NCBI RefSeq assembly: GCF_000151105.2
Contig: NC_014804.1
Span: 496,001 to 560,000 of the forward strand
Reading direction: 5' to 3'
From: Thermococcus barophilus MP
GTDB lineage: Archaea; Methanobacteriota_B; Thermococci; Thermococcales; Thermococcaceae
Length of the DNA stretch: 64,000 nt
Shown: in pieces, positions 54,970 through 63,350 of the stretch
Layout: the number at the start of each line of letters is the position of its first letter
Position numbering within the stretch: the stretch's first letter is position 1
Position numbers and translations under genes: made by a program
The notes under the pieces: generated by a model
Seen by the model: the letters and a program-made list of their open reading frames with translations, nothing else
Told to the model about the DNA's origin: nothing
Database searches by the model: none

Positions 54970-55731
54970 ATGATCGAAGTTGAGAACTTAACTAAAAAAT
55001 TTGGGGACAAAATTGCCGTTGATGGAATAAGCTTTCATGTTCACGATGGTGAAATTTACGGTCTTCTGGGACCAAATGGAAGTGGCAAATCAACCACAAT
55101 GAAGATCCTTGCCGGAATTTTGAAGCCCACCACCGGAAAAGTTCTGGTTGAAGGGATAAATGTCGCTAAAAATCCAATTGAAGTTAAAAAAATAGTTGGC
55201 TATGTTCCAGAGACACCAATTTTGTATGAAAGCTTAACACCAAGCGAACTTTTCAACTTTGTCGGAAGCATAAGGGGGATTCCTAAAGATAAACTTGAAG
55301 AGAGGGTGAATTACTTTGTTAAGGCTTTTGGCATTGAGGAGTATTTAGAGCAGTTCATTGGAACGCTCAGCTTTGGAACTCAGCAGAAGGTTTCTCTGAT
55401 AACCGCTCTTTTACATGACCCAAAAGTTCTCATCTTGGATGAGGCTATGAATGGGTTAGATCCAAAGTCAGCCAGAATTTTAAGAGAGCTTCTGCTTGAA
55501 TTCAAAAATGAAGGAAAGAGCATAGTTTTCTCCACACATATTCTGTCCTTAGCTGAGGTCATCTGCGATAGAATCGGCGTCATCTATCAGGGAAAGATAA
55601 TTGCAGAGGGAACAATTGAAGAGCTTAAAGAGAAAGCCCATGAGGAAAGTCTCGAAGATGTCTTCCTCAAGCTCACAGAGAGCAAAGATGAGATTGTTCA
55701 TATAGTTCAGGCCCTCAAGGAAAGCCTATAG
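54970..55731 (+). CDS. ABC transporter ATP-binding protein
   Basis: 253 residues. Walker A GPNGSGKSTT, Walker B VLILDEAMNGLD and H-loop FSTHILSLAEV are clear; the signature is LSFGTQQKV, a variant of LSGGQ. It forms a two-gene operon with the permease that starts 10 bp downstream. Start at ATG 54970 with GGTGAG upstream. Confidence 0.88.
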   Translation: MIEVENLTKKFGDKIAVDGISFHVHDGEIYGLLGPNGSGKSTTMKILAGILKPTTGKVLVEGINVAKNPIEVKKIVGYVPETPILYESLTPSELFNFVGSIRGIPKDKLEERVNYFVKAFGIEEYLEQFIGTLSFGTQQKVSLITALLHDPKVLILDEAMNGLDPKSARILRELLLEFKNEGKSIVFSTHILSLAEVICDRIGVIYQGKIIAEGTIEELKEKAHEESLEDVFLKLTESKDEIVHIVQALKESL

Positions 55732-55740
55732 GTGTGTTAA

Positions 55741-57222
55741 ATGTTTGAGGTTGTTAAGATTCTTTACCGCGAGCTCCATTACCAGATTTTAAAGAGGAAT
55801 CCACAGATAGCAAATGACGAGAAAAAATTCAAAAAGCACCTCAAGAATGCAGTCAGCATAAAAAGAAACGTTGCAATTCAGAGCATAGCTTTCATTTTCT
55901 TTGGAATCATGATGGCTATAGGACTTTTCTTTTCTGATGACAAAACCTATATAGTTGCGATGCTGTCTTCTTTGGCATTAATTCCATTCATATTTTCACT
56001 TTATGTTACAACAGTCCAATCGTCTTATGTGGTCTCGCTCGGTTTGTTTGAACCAATGAAATCTTTACCGATAAGAATTGGAGCACTCTATTTAAGTGAG
56101 CTCTTGGGAATTGATCAAATCCCAGCGTTGGCAATGATTTTGCCAAGCATAGCTGTTGTCAGTATGAGGTATCCTTTGAATGGAATTTTAGCTCTGCTGT
56201 GGGTTTTCGTGGGAATGCTTGCTGGTCACACAATTGGACTAATAATATACTCCACTTTTGGGCTTAGGATTAGCTACAGAAAAAGCAGAAGCGGAAGCTT
56301 AAAAAATCTTCTTAAAATTCTGGCGATATTTGCGTTTATGGGACTGTTCTATGGGGTAAGCTATATGCAAGGGTACATTCAGGAGCACAGCGAAAAGGTT
56401 GCTGCAGTCATTGGCAGGTACTCTATAGCTTATCCCTTTACAATTTCCTCGATTTTTGATCCAAAGAAGAGCGTTGTAATGCTTTTGCTTTATGTTGCGG
56501 TGTTTATTCCTCTCTACCAGCTTGCTCTCAAAAGAGTCTGGAGCGGGATTCTTGAACCAAAGCTCGAATCTGAAAAAACCAAGACATCAAAATTCAGAGC
56601 CTCTCTTGGTGGAAAAGTCCTCAATCTCACACTCAAGGATTTGAAAATAATCTTCCGAAAGACTGCAATGATAACTGGGTTTTTGATGCCAATTTATGTT
56701 TTACTGCCCCAGATACTCATGACAATACAAAGTGGAAATCTTTCAATTATGAGAGCAACTTACTTCCTCTTCATCTTGGGGGTCTTTACAATCCCTGGAG
56801 CAGATGCCGTGCTTAAGGTAGAGGGCAAAGTTTTAGACTTCCTCAAATCCTTGCCGCTCACCAAGAGAGAATACGCCCTCAGCAAAGCTCTCTCAATGTC
56901 TGTGATCCCTATGCTACTTTCGGGCTTGATTTTGATTCTCGCCGTTTATTATGATCCAAAGGCTCTCATCCTGTTCCCCTATATATTCCTACTCCCCCTG
57001 AATGCTTCATTTCTGACAATGGCATATTTCTTCCGCTATGAGGAGGTTGAGCTTGGAATCCCAGAATTCAACATTGGGCATATGATTGTACTTATGATTC
57101 TGGTCGGGATGCTCTTTGGAGTAATTACCCTTCCATTGTTTCTGCTTACGTATCCGCTTGAATATTTCATAAGCTTCGGAATTGGTTTGGTAAGTTTAGG
57201 GATTTTGTATAGGTTACTTTAG
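55741..57222 (+). CDS. ABC-2 type transporter permease
   Basis: 493 residues with about ten to twelve membrane helices in two halves, a basic cytosolic N-terminus (KEFKKHLKNAVSIKRN-like) and a coupling-type segment DAVLKVEGKVLDFLKSLPLTKREYALSKAL. It is partner of the ATPase just upstream. Substrate unknown; the set is unrelated in sequence to the three NosY-like permeases at 8281-14517. Confidence 0.82.
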   Translation: MFEVVKILYRELHYQILKRNPQIANDEKKFKKHLKNAVSIKRNVAIQSIAFIFFGIMMAIGLFFSDDKTYIVAMLSSLALIPFIFSLYVTTVQSSYVVSLGLFEPMKSLPIRIGALYLSELLGIDQIPALAMILPSIAVVSMRYPLNGILALLWVFVGMLAGHTIGLIIYSTFGLRISYRKSRSGSLKNLLKILAIFAFMGLFYGVSYMQGYIQEHSEKVAAVIGRYSIAYPFTISSIFDPKKSVVMLLLYVAVFIPLYQLALKRVWSGILEPKLESEKTKTSKFRASLGGKVLNLTLKDLKIIFRKTAMITGFLMPIYVLLPQILMTIQSGNLSIMRATYFLFILGVFTIPGADAVLKVEGKVLDFLKSLPLTKREYALSKALSMSVIPMLLSGLILILAVYYDPKALILFPYIFLLPLNASFLTMAYFFRYEEVELGIPEFNIGHMIVLMILVGMLFGVITLPLFLLTYPLEYFISFGIGLVSLGILYRLL

Positions 57223-57227
57223 CTTTA

Positions 57228-58304
57228 TTACCTTCTTAGAACTCTCTCAACAACAGGATCAATAATTTTGTACTTTTTTCTGCCATCTTTAAGCTCCGGC
57301 GTAATCCAGCTCATTTTTTCAAGATTCCGAAGCAATTCAGCGAGCCTGGAGTTTGGAACTCTCTTGCTGTTTCTCTCCAGATAATCTTTTATAAGCTCCC
57401 ATCTGTCGTACCCTCTTGCTATTGCCTTTAGTATCAGAACGTAGCGGAGGCTTCTTTTTTCCAGCTCCTTTAATTCCCCTTTTAAAAAGTCCTCAGCTCG
57501 TTTCATAACACCTTCTAAGGCTTTTTCGAGGCTTTTAATTTTAATGTATTCGTTACCAAAATCAACAAGCCAACCTGGAATCCCATCGAGTATCTCAACG
57601 GCTTTTTCAATATCATCTTCGCTTATTTGGATGCTTACTTCTTCAAATCCCTGTCTAAGAAATTCCTTTGAGAGTTCTCTTGAGAATGGGACGATGGTAA
57701 GTTCCTCGCAGACTCTCCCATAAAGAGGACTTTCATAATTATCAATTCCAATAAAGTCATGAAGAAGTCCTACCTCAGAACCAGTTAAGATAAAATGAAC
57801 GTTCCTAAGATTATCATAGCTGTATGCAAGCAGTGCCAGGAACTCTTTTCCTCCTTTGGAGCCATAAAACCTCAGATACTGGGCTTCATCAATTCCTATT
57901 ACAACACCAACGTCATTAAGAGCTTCGAGAACTTCCGAAAGAAGGACTTCTCTTTTGAACCTTACGTCAACTCCAAAAAGTTTGACACCTCTAATATATT
58001 TCAATGCATCTATGATTTTTTCCTTGAATTCACCTTTTAGAGAGTTTAGAGATTTTTCGAATGTTCGAATTAGCACGTCATTTGTTATCCAGCCTCCAGA
58101 GTCAAAGTACAGCTTTCTTGCGTCAATATAAATACCATTTCCGAGTTCATTAAGAGCGACCCTTAAAATTGAACTTTTGCCTATCCTTCTAATTCCTAAA
58201 AGCAGAACCAATGGTTTATCAGCGAGCTTCTTAAGCGACTCAATTTCTTCTTCTCTGTCAAAAAGCTCTTTCCTATCCATCTTTGGTCGTGGATCAAATA
58301 ACAT
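57228..58304 (-). CDS. Archaeal-type P-loop ATPase (ATPase_2 family) 3
   Basis: 358 residues. MLFDPRPKMDRKELFDREEE, Walker A GIRRIGKSSILRV, Walker B VVIGIDEAQYLRF and sensor FILTGSEVGLLHDF, then a winged-helix-like C-terminus. Similar in layout to ATPase 1. The start codon lies directly after a double palindrome. Function unknown; such genes are numerous and strain-variable in Thermococcales. Confidence 0.85.
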   Translation of the reverse strand: MLFDPRPKMDRKELFDREEEIESLKKLADKPLVLLLGIRRIGKSSILRVALNELGNGIYIDARKLYFDSGGWITNDVLIRTFEKSLNSLKGEFKEKIIDALKYIRGVKLFGVDVRFKREVLLSEVLEALNDVGVVIGIDEAQYLRFYGSKGGKEFLALLAYSYDNLRNVHFILTGSEVGLLHDFIGIDNYESPLYGRVCEELTIVPFSRELSKEFLRQGFEEVSIQISEDDIEKAVEILDGIPGWLVDFGNEYIKIKSLEKALEGVMKRAEDFLKGELKELEKRSLRYVLILKAIARGYDRWELIKDYLERNSKRVPNSRLAELLRNLEKMSWITPELKDGRKKYKIIDPVVERVLRR

Positions 58305-58305
58305 A

Positions 58306-58343
58306 AGTAATGCCCCCGTTACTAAGTAACGCCCCCATTACTT
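58306..58343. promoter_or_regulatory. Tandem palindromes between TATA and start of ATPase 3
   Basis: Two copies of AGTAAYG-CCCC(C)-RTTACT: AGTAATG(C5)TTACT-type at 58306-58323 and AGTAACG(C5)ATTACT at 58325-58343; the whole block is itself an inverted repeat. A minus-strand TATA GATTATAAG is just outside it and the ATG begins at 58304. This leaves essentially no leader except the palindromes, so a bound protein would block both transcription and access to the start. Confidence 0.6.
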
Positions 58344-58378
58344 ATAATCCTTTTGAATGAAACTTGAATTGAAAAGAA

Positions 58379-58732
58379 TCAGCATGTAATATGAAAAACC
58401 CCTAATACTTTCTTCCCCTTTCTCAACTCATTGAAGAGCTTTATTGCTTCTGGAGTCGGTTTTTCTACAATTTCCTTGCCTTTGACAAGTTCCTTAGCTT
58501 CAGGTAATAGCCTTAAAGCACCATAAATTCCGGTTCCTACAATCAAAATATCAAAATCCTCTCTAAGGTAATCCTTCAGCTCATCCGGATCAAACTTGTG
58601 ACTTGTTCCATGCTTTTTCTTTGACAGCTCTTTTTTTCTCCGTTCAATTTTTCCAGAAGGATAAATAACAATGTCATATGGGTATTCCTTACCTTGGACA
58701 ACAATCTCTCCAAACCTCACAGAATCAATCAT
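58379..58732 (-). CDS. Mth938-like domain protein (DUF498)
   Basis: 117 residues. MIDSVRFGEIVVQGKEYPYD, DILIVGTGIYGALRLLPEAK and the C-terminal GVFHITC fit the Mth938/NDUFAF3 family. Function in archaea unknown. It overlaps the Nudix gene by 4 bp. Confidence 0.85.
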   Translation of the reverse strand: MIDSVRFGEIVVQGKEYPYDIVIYPSGKIERRKKELSKKKHGTSHKFDPDELKDYLREDFDILIVGTGIYGALRLLPEAKELVKGKEIVEKPTPEAIKLFNELRKGKKVLGVFHITC

Positions 58733-59253
58733 AAGCTCACCTCCCTTAGGCTTCTCAATGCATCATCAAGTATCTTACCATGATCAAAAGCCAGCTTTAA
58801 GCTCTTAATCTCATCAAAGCTGAAGACTTTTGCCTCTCTGGCATCATCTCCTCCCCTAAGATTTCCATGCCCTTTGGCTAAGAATGCTATTGTAACTGTA
58901 TGTCCCCTTGGGTCTCTGTTAGGATCGCTGTAAACTCCAATGAGCTTTATCAGCTCAACATTCAGCCCTGTCTCCTCCTTTGCCTCTCTAATTGCTGCAT
59001 CTTCTACTCTCTCTCCGTACTCAACGAAGCCACCTGGCAAAGCCCAGTGGTTTTTGAAAGGCTCGTGTTTGCGTTTTATTAAAACAATGCCATCCTTATA
59101 GAAGATCACTAAATCAACCGTTAAGCCAATGCATTTATGAACTTCGGCTTTTAATTCGGGGTATTTTTTTAAGATGAGCTTTGTTATATCCCTTTTGACT
59201 GGAGCCATATCATAACCTTTAGGAGCTTTAATTAGCAAAACATACCTGTCCAT
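58729..59253 (-). CDS. Nudix hydrolase
   Basis: About 174 residues. GGFVEYGERVEDAAIREAKE followed by ETG is a complete Nudix box; LVIFYKDGIVLIKRKHEPFK precedes it. An N-terminal region of about 45 residues has no clear match. ADP-ribose or a nucleotide is a likely substrate. Start at ATG 59253 follows GGGAGGT directly; a GTG at 59262 is an alternative. Forms a pair with the Mth938-like gene. Confidence 0.88.
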   Translation of the reverse strand: MDRYVLLIKAPKGYDMAPVKRDITKLILKKYPELKAEVHKCIGLTVDLVIFYKDGIVLIKRKHEPFKNHWALPGGFVEYGERVEDAAIREAKEETGLNVELIKLIGVYSDPNRDPRGHTVTIAFLAKGHGNLRGGDDAREAKVFSFDEIKSLKLAFDHGKILDDALRSLREVSL

Positions 59254-59273
59254 ACCTCCCACCCCGAGTTTTT

Positions 59274-59331
59274 GCCTCAGAGAAGTCCCGTATCATCACT
59301 TCTCAGCGTGCTGACGTCTCTTCATCGGTCA
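59274..59331 (-). ncRNA. C/D box sRNA overlapping the 3' end of the PfkB gene
   Basis: On the minus strand: C box CGATGA (59322-59327), D' CTGA that includes the TGA stop of the kinase gene, C' GTGATGA and D box CTGA (59277-59280). Guides: 15 nt before D' (AGAGACGTCAGCACG) and TACGGGACTTCT before D. Flanking CC and GG can close a short stem. As its C box is inside the coding region, the RNA must be processed from, or initiated within, the kinase transcript. Confidence 0.8.
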
Positions 59332-60151
59332 CTATTTTTTCGACTTTCACATTTTTAGCATTTTCTCTGGCTTCGTCAAAATCAAAGAAAGGAGTGCGAT
59401 ATTTAAGGAAAAATGCGGTGAATGAGACCGTCATTTTTAATGCTTTCATGAATGGGTATTGCTTGTAGAAGTATGAGAAATATGCCAAAAAAGAATCACC
59501 AGCACCTGTTGTTTCAGCAACTGACATTTTTATGGGCTCAAAGTGATACCTTTCCCCTCTATAAACTGCTTCTCCTCTATCAGCTCCATTAGAAATGAGC
59601 ATGACTTCTGGTTTGTTATCTATCTCATCGAGCATCTCAAACTCATTAACATCTGCATGGACAATTTTGGCGTTGCTTAAAAATGAAGCGTTGGTTTTCT
59701 TTAGTCCAACTTTCCCGTTTTCAAAGCTCCTGACGAATCCCTGGACATCAATGGAGATAAAGCCTCTCATTTTCTTTACGATCTCTCCTGAAATCTCATT
59801 GGCAACAGGATTTAGAAGTATAATGTCCCAGTTATCAGTAGGAATCTCAGATACTCTAAAAGAGTCAGCTTTGGACAGCAGCCTTAAGATTCGTGTGTTT
59901 TCATCGAGATATCTAAGCTCGTAGGTTGTAGTGTATTTTGAGGGAAGAAGCGTAATCCAAATTCCCCTTTCTTTAAGTTCTCTCAACCATTCTTTTGGGA
60001 AATCTTTTCCGACTTTGGTTATAATTTCCACATCACAGAAAGGAGAGAGCACCAAGGCAGAATAGTACACTCCCCCACCAATTCTCTCAATTCGAACATT
60101 CCCTCTGAGTATTATATCATGGGTTAAATGTCCTACTATCAAGCACTTCAT
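59303..60151 (-). CDS. PfkB family carbohydrate/nucleoside kinase
   Basis: 282 residues. GGGVYYSALVLSPF in the N-terminal region and the PfkB motif AETTGAGDSFLAYFSYF with the catalytic Asp. Substrate unknown; the protein is shorter than ribokinases and has a simplified N-terminal half. Its last codons and stop are part of a C/D box RNA. Leaderless translation is likely. Confidence 0.83.
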   Translation of the reverse strand: MKCLIVGHLTHDIILRGNVRIERIGGGVYYSALVLSPFCDVEIITKVGKDFPKEWLRELKERGIWITLLPSKYTTTYELRYLDENTRILRLLSKADSFRVSEIPTDNWDIILLNPVANEISGEIVKKMRGFISIDVQGFVRSFENGKVGLKKTNASFLSNAKIVHADVNEFEMLDEIDNKPEVMLISNGADRGEAVYRGERYHFEPIKMSVAETTGAGDSFLAYFSYFYKQYPFMKALKMTVSFTAFFLKYRTPFFDFDEARENAKNVKVEKIVTDEETSAR

Positions 60152-60247
60152 ACTTAAATCCCACTTCAGCTCTTATGCACTATAATTTAAAAGCTTGTTC
60201 ATCAAAAAATTTATTACTTGAAAATCCAACTTTTGTTGGTGTTTCGT

Positions 60248-61123
60248 TTGATTGAGGGCATATATGTTCCCCATGTGACACCATTTGATGACAATGAGAA
60301 CATCAATGAAGAAGCCCTGAGAGAGCTTATTCACTACTTTGAAAATGCCAGGGTGAGCGGTTTTGTAACCTTGGGGAGCAATGGCGAGTTCCCGTATCTG
60401 AACTTTGAAGAGAAGATGAGAGTTTTAAAAATAGTTTGCGAAGAAACAAACCTGCCAGTTATTGCCGGTGTAACTGAAAATTCAACACGAGAGACTGTAA
60501 AACTGGCAAAAGAAGCTTGGAATCTTGGTGTTGATGCCCTTTTGATAGCTCCCCCCTATTATTTCAAACCCAATGAAAAGGAGCTCTTTGCTCACTATTC
60601 TGCAATAGCCCAGAGCGTTGAAGCTCCGATCCTGATCTACAATGTTCCCAAGTTCACTGGCATAAACATTCCAATCCAAGTAATTGAGCACTTAGTTGAA
60701 GAATATTCGAACATAATAGGGATTAAGGATTCAAGTGGCTCAATTGGGAGGATAGGTGAGCTTATCAGAAGACTCGGCGAAGATATGAGCATCTTAGCTG
60801 GAACTGCGGATTTGATTTATCCAGCATTGGCATTAGGAGCCCATGGAGCAGTTATAGCTGTTGCAAATGTTGCTCCCCGCTTATGCGTTGAGCTTTACAC
60901 CGCTTTTCTTGAAAAGAAATATGAGAGAGCTAAACGTCTTCAACTGATGATAAACTATCTCAACGAGATCTTGGTGAAAAGATACAACCAGATAAGTGCA
61001 ATAAAGGAAGCTATGAACATGCTTGGCTTAAATGTTGGTTACCCAAGGATGCCCTCCCTGCTACTTGATGAGCAGGCTGTTCAAGAGATTGAATTTGCAC
61101 TTGCAGAGGTTGGATTGCTGTGA
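60248..61123 (+). CDS. Dihydrodipicolinate synthase/N-acetylneuraminate lyase family aldolase
   Basis: 291 residues. EGIYVPHVTPFDDNENINEE, FVTLGSNGEFPYLNFEEK, PVIAGVTENSTRET, IYNVPKFTGINI and GIKDSSGS (Schiff-base Lys) are the class I aldolase signatures. Thermococcales lack the diaminopimelate pathway, so a 2-keto-3-deoxy-sugar or other pyruvate aldolase is likelier than DapA. TTG 60248 is chosen because GGTG lies six bases upstream. Confidence 0.85.
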   Translation: MIEGIYVPHVTPFDDNENINEEALRELIHYFENARVSGFVTLGSNGEFPYLNFEEKMRVLKIVCEETNLPVIAGVTENSTRETVKLAKEAWNLGVDALLIAPPYYFKPNEKELFAHYSAIAQSVEAPILIYNVPKFTGINIPIQVIEHLVEEYSNIIGIKDSSGSIGRIGELIRRLGEDMSILAGTADLIYPALALGAHGAVIAVANVAPRLCVELYTAFLEKKYERAKRLQLMINYLNEILVKRYNQISAIKEAMNMLGLNVGYPRMPSLLLDEQAVQEIEFALAEVGLL

Positions 61124-61125
61124 AG

Positions 61126-61184
61126 GCTCAGCTACGTCGATCCCGGGCATCAATACCCCAAAGGCCAATCTACATCATCGCCTG
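61126..61184 (-). ncRNA. C/D box sRNA
   Basis: C box CGATGA (61175-61180), C' TTGATGC (61147-61153), D box CTGA (61128-61131); the D' box is degenerate. Flanking AGGC and GCCT can form the terminal stem. A TATA-like CTTTTTAAC lies about 25 bp upstream. The guide before D, GGATCGACGTAG, predicts a target containing CUACGUCGAUCC with methylated G. It lies antisense between the aldolase and queE. Confidence 0.7.
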
Positions 61185-61219
61185 GGTATATATTAAAAAA
61201 GAAGTTAAAAAGTTTTAAA

Positions 61220-61987
61220 TCACAAAACATTCAAGTACTTATGAACCTGAAAGCTCAGCCCAACGTTTTCTCTCCCCAAGATTTTAGCAGCAGCTTTATA
61301 AAACTCCATCAGTTGCTTTTGTGTTAAATCAATTGGCTCCTTTGGCTGAATTACCAGTGGGGCTGAGCCTTCAAGAAGAGAAGCATACCATTCGATGTTT
61401 TCAAGCTTGGTGTCTTTTGTAACCACAAGCTTGGCATAGACCTTTGCACCAGCCTTCCTCAAGATTTTAATGCTCTCAACTTCCATCATCACTAAATCTC
61501 TCCACGCACCTGTTGCTCTTGCGCTTTCATCCTTTATGTCAACGCTTGCGTAATCGACAAGATGGGCAATTTCGGCAATCCTCTCTGGAAAACCTCCGTG
61601 AGTTTCGAGGAAGTTCTTAAAGCCGAGTTCACTCGATTTTTCCATTAGCGCTTTCAAAGGTTTAATTTGTAGAGTTGGTTCTCCCCCAGTGTAGCTGATT
61701 GAATGAACATCTCCCGTGTCAAGGCTCAAAATAACATCAACAACTTCATCCAAGGTGGCTGGATTGGGTTTGTATTTAAATTCTCCAGAAAAAGGCTCAA
61801 TCTCATAGCGCCACTGTAGGACTTTTGAGGCGTCTATAAACTGCCTTGAGTCGCACCACACACATCTAAGGTCGCAACCAGCAAATCTGACAAAAATCTG
61901 TCTTCTACCGAAAGCTGAGCCTTCCACACTCCCTCCTTCACCCTGCCAGCTGTTAAAGATCTCAGCTAAAATAAGCCTATAGCTCAA
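61220..61987 (-). CDS. queE: 7-carboxy-7-deazaguanine synthase QueE
   Basis: 255 residues. Radical SAM enzyme: AGCDLRCVWCDSRQFI has C-x3-C-x2-C, preceded by NSWQGEGGSVEGSAFGRRQIF, the QueE pattern. Converts CPH4 to CDG on the way to preQ0 and archaeosine. SISYTGGEPTLQIKPLKALM is the GGE SAM-binding motif. Two unknown small genes precede it on the same strand, each overlapping or close, probably one operon. Confidence 0.9.
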   Translation of the reverse strand: MSYRLILAEIFNSWQGEGGSVEGSAFGRRQIFVRFAGCDLRCVWCDSRQFIDASKVLQWRYEIEPFSGEFKYKPNPATLDEVVDVILSLDTGDVHSISYTGGEPTLQIKPLKALMEKSSELGFKNFLETHGGFPERIAEIAHLVDYASVDIKDESARATGAWRDLVMMEVESIKILRKAGAKVYAKLVVTKDTKLENIEWYASLLEGSAPLVIQPKEPIDLTQKQLMEFYKAAAKILGRENVGLSFQVHKYLNVL

Positions 61988-62225
61988 TTCCCTTCACCTT
62001 ATCGCTCACATAGCCCTCAAGGATTTCAATTCTAACCTCTCTCTGCTCTCCAGTTAAATCTGCCATCAGCCTCACCGCATTTGCATAGTCCCACAGCCTC
62101 CTCTTTGCGTCTTCGTCGATTACCTCACACATCACTATGATCTCTTTTGCATTTTCCCTGCTTGCAATCTCAACTACCCTCATTGCATCACTAACTGTGA
62201 AGAGCCCCTTCTTTTTGAACAGCAT
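61977..62225 (-). CDS. Small hypothetical protein of the queE operon
   Basis: 82 residues, mixed charge, KKKGLFTVSDAMRVVEIASR then CEVIDEDAKRRLWDYANAVR. ATG 62225 has GAGGTGGG upstream; a GTG at 62234 is less likely. Overlaps queE by 11 bp. Not recognised. Confidence 0.6.
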   Translation of the reverse strand: MLFKKKGLFTVSDAMRVVEIASRENAKEIIVMCEVIDEDAKRRLWDYANAVRLMADLTGEQREVRIEILEGYVSDKVKGIEL

Positions 62226-62235
62226 GAAACCCACC

Positions 62236-62739
62236 TCAAACGTATTTCATTAAAAGCCCCACGGCTTCTTCCAAAACTTCTCTATCTTCAGCGTCCACTA
62301 CTCGATCGAGATAATGGAGCGCCTTAATATTTAAAATTAGGTATGCCTCATCTCTATTTAAGCCTAAGTCATATGCCTCATAGAACACAATTTCCCGCTC
62401 TAATGCTTCATTGAGCATCCTAATGAAATAATCAATCTCTTCAACGCTTAAATCACTCCAACGGCTTTCAATTTCATCAAAATACCTCTCCAAAATTCTC
62501 AAGGTTTCATAATCAACTTTAAGCGTGCCCTCAATGTACGGAAACTCTCCAATGCGGAATATCTTTATCCCTTCATCATCCTGAATTCCCACATAGTCCC
62601 ACAGAAGGAACCCCTCAATAACATTCCCTCCTCCATAGCGGCTTGTTAAGTATGTGAAGCGTTCCATGATATTTTCCATGTCCATTAAAAACTCTTCTTC
62701 ATCCTCAAATCTCACGATTTTGCTTATTGTTCCAGTCAT
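62236..62739 (-). CDS. Hypothetical acidic helical protein of the queE operon
   Basis: 167 residues, rich in Glu and Asp, mainly helical (for example SVEEIDYFIRMLNEALEREI). It is first of the three-gene operon, with AGGTG before the ATG and the next start 10 bp downstream. No known family recognised. Confidence 0.6.
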   Translation of the reverse strand: MTGTISKIVRFEDEEEFLMDMENIMERFTYLTSRYGGGNVIEGFLLWDYVGIQDDEGIKIFRIGEFPYIEGTLKVDYETLRILERYFDEIESRWSDLSVEEIDYFIRMLNEALEREIVFYEAYDLGLNRDEAYLILNIKALHYLDRVVDAEDREVLEEAVGLLMKYV

Positions 62740-62810
62740 TGCTTACACCTGTTGTACTTTCATACTTCATGTAGGGCTAAGTGTTATAAGTCTTTGGCTC
62801 CTACATTATT

Positions 62811-62890
62811 ATGCCCGAGGAGTATTGGGTTGCGATGACCTCGGGACCCCCAGGGGGGCGACATCTTTAATGCCCCCCGAATTTCCCACA
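62811..62890 (+). ncRNA. Structured RNA of unknown class
   Basis: A TATA box TTATAAG (62784-62790) is followed about 25 bp later by a GC-rich segment. Hairpin A: CCCGAGG (62814-62820) with CCTCGGG (62839-62845), loop containing GATGA as in kink-turns. Hairpin B: GGGGGGC (62853-62859) with GCCCCCC (62872-62878). An ACA follows the first paired block (62861-62863), but the geometry of an H/ACA pocket is not clear. No start or stop codons in sensible frames. It lies between two minus-strand genes. Confidence 0.5.
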
Positions 62891-62933
62891 CTCCAGAAAA
62901 ACTAAAGGGTTCAGAAAAGGGAAAAAGATGAGT

Positions 62934-63254
62934 TCATTCCTCTTTTATCATCACTAAGAACATCTTGAACTTGTCTACCGCCTTTAAAGCGTGAGGTTCG
63001 TTGGCTGGCATCACTATCATGTCTCCTTCTTCAAGGTAATAGGATTTCCCTGAAATCACAACTTCAGCTTTGCCTTCTAAGATATAAACAAGCGCGTCAA
63101 AAGGAGCAGTATGCTCGCTCAATCCTTGATCCTTATCAAACGCAAAAACTGTTACTGTGCCGGTTTTCTTATCTATTATGGTTCTGCTTACTACTGCACC
63201 TTCCTGATACTCCACCATGTCCTTCAGCTTTTTAACTTTCGGGTGTGCATTCAT
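62934..63254 (-). CDS. Cupin domain protein
   Basis: 106 residues. The two cupin motifs are visible: SEHTAPFDALVYILEGKAEV and EGDMIVMPANEPHAL. Single-domain cupin, probably metal-binding; substrate unknown. GGTGA precedes the ATG. Confidence 0.87.
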   Translation of the reverse strand: MNAHPKVKKLKDMVEYQEGAVVSRTIIDKKTGTVTVFAFDKDQGLSEHTAPFDALVYILEGKAEVVISGKSYYLEEGDMIVMPANEPHALKAVDKFKMFLVMIKEE

Positions 63255-63350
63255 TTGAGGTCACCTTTATAAACCTCTCAGGGAACATATAAATACCCTG
63301 CGCCACACAGTATTTTTATATCCTCCTTTCAACTGTCTCAAGGTGTTACT

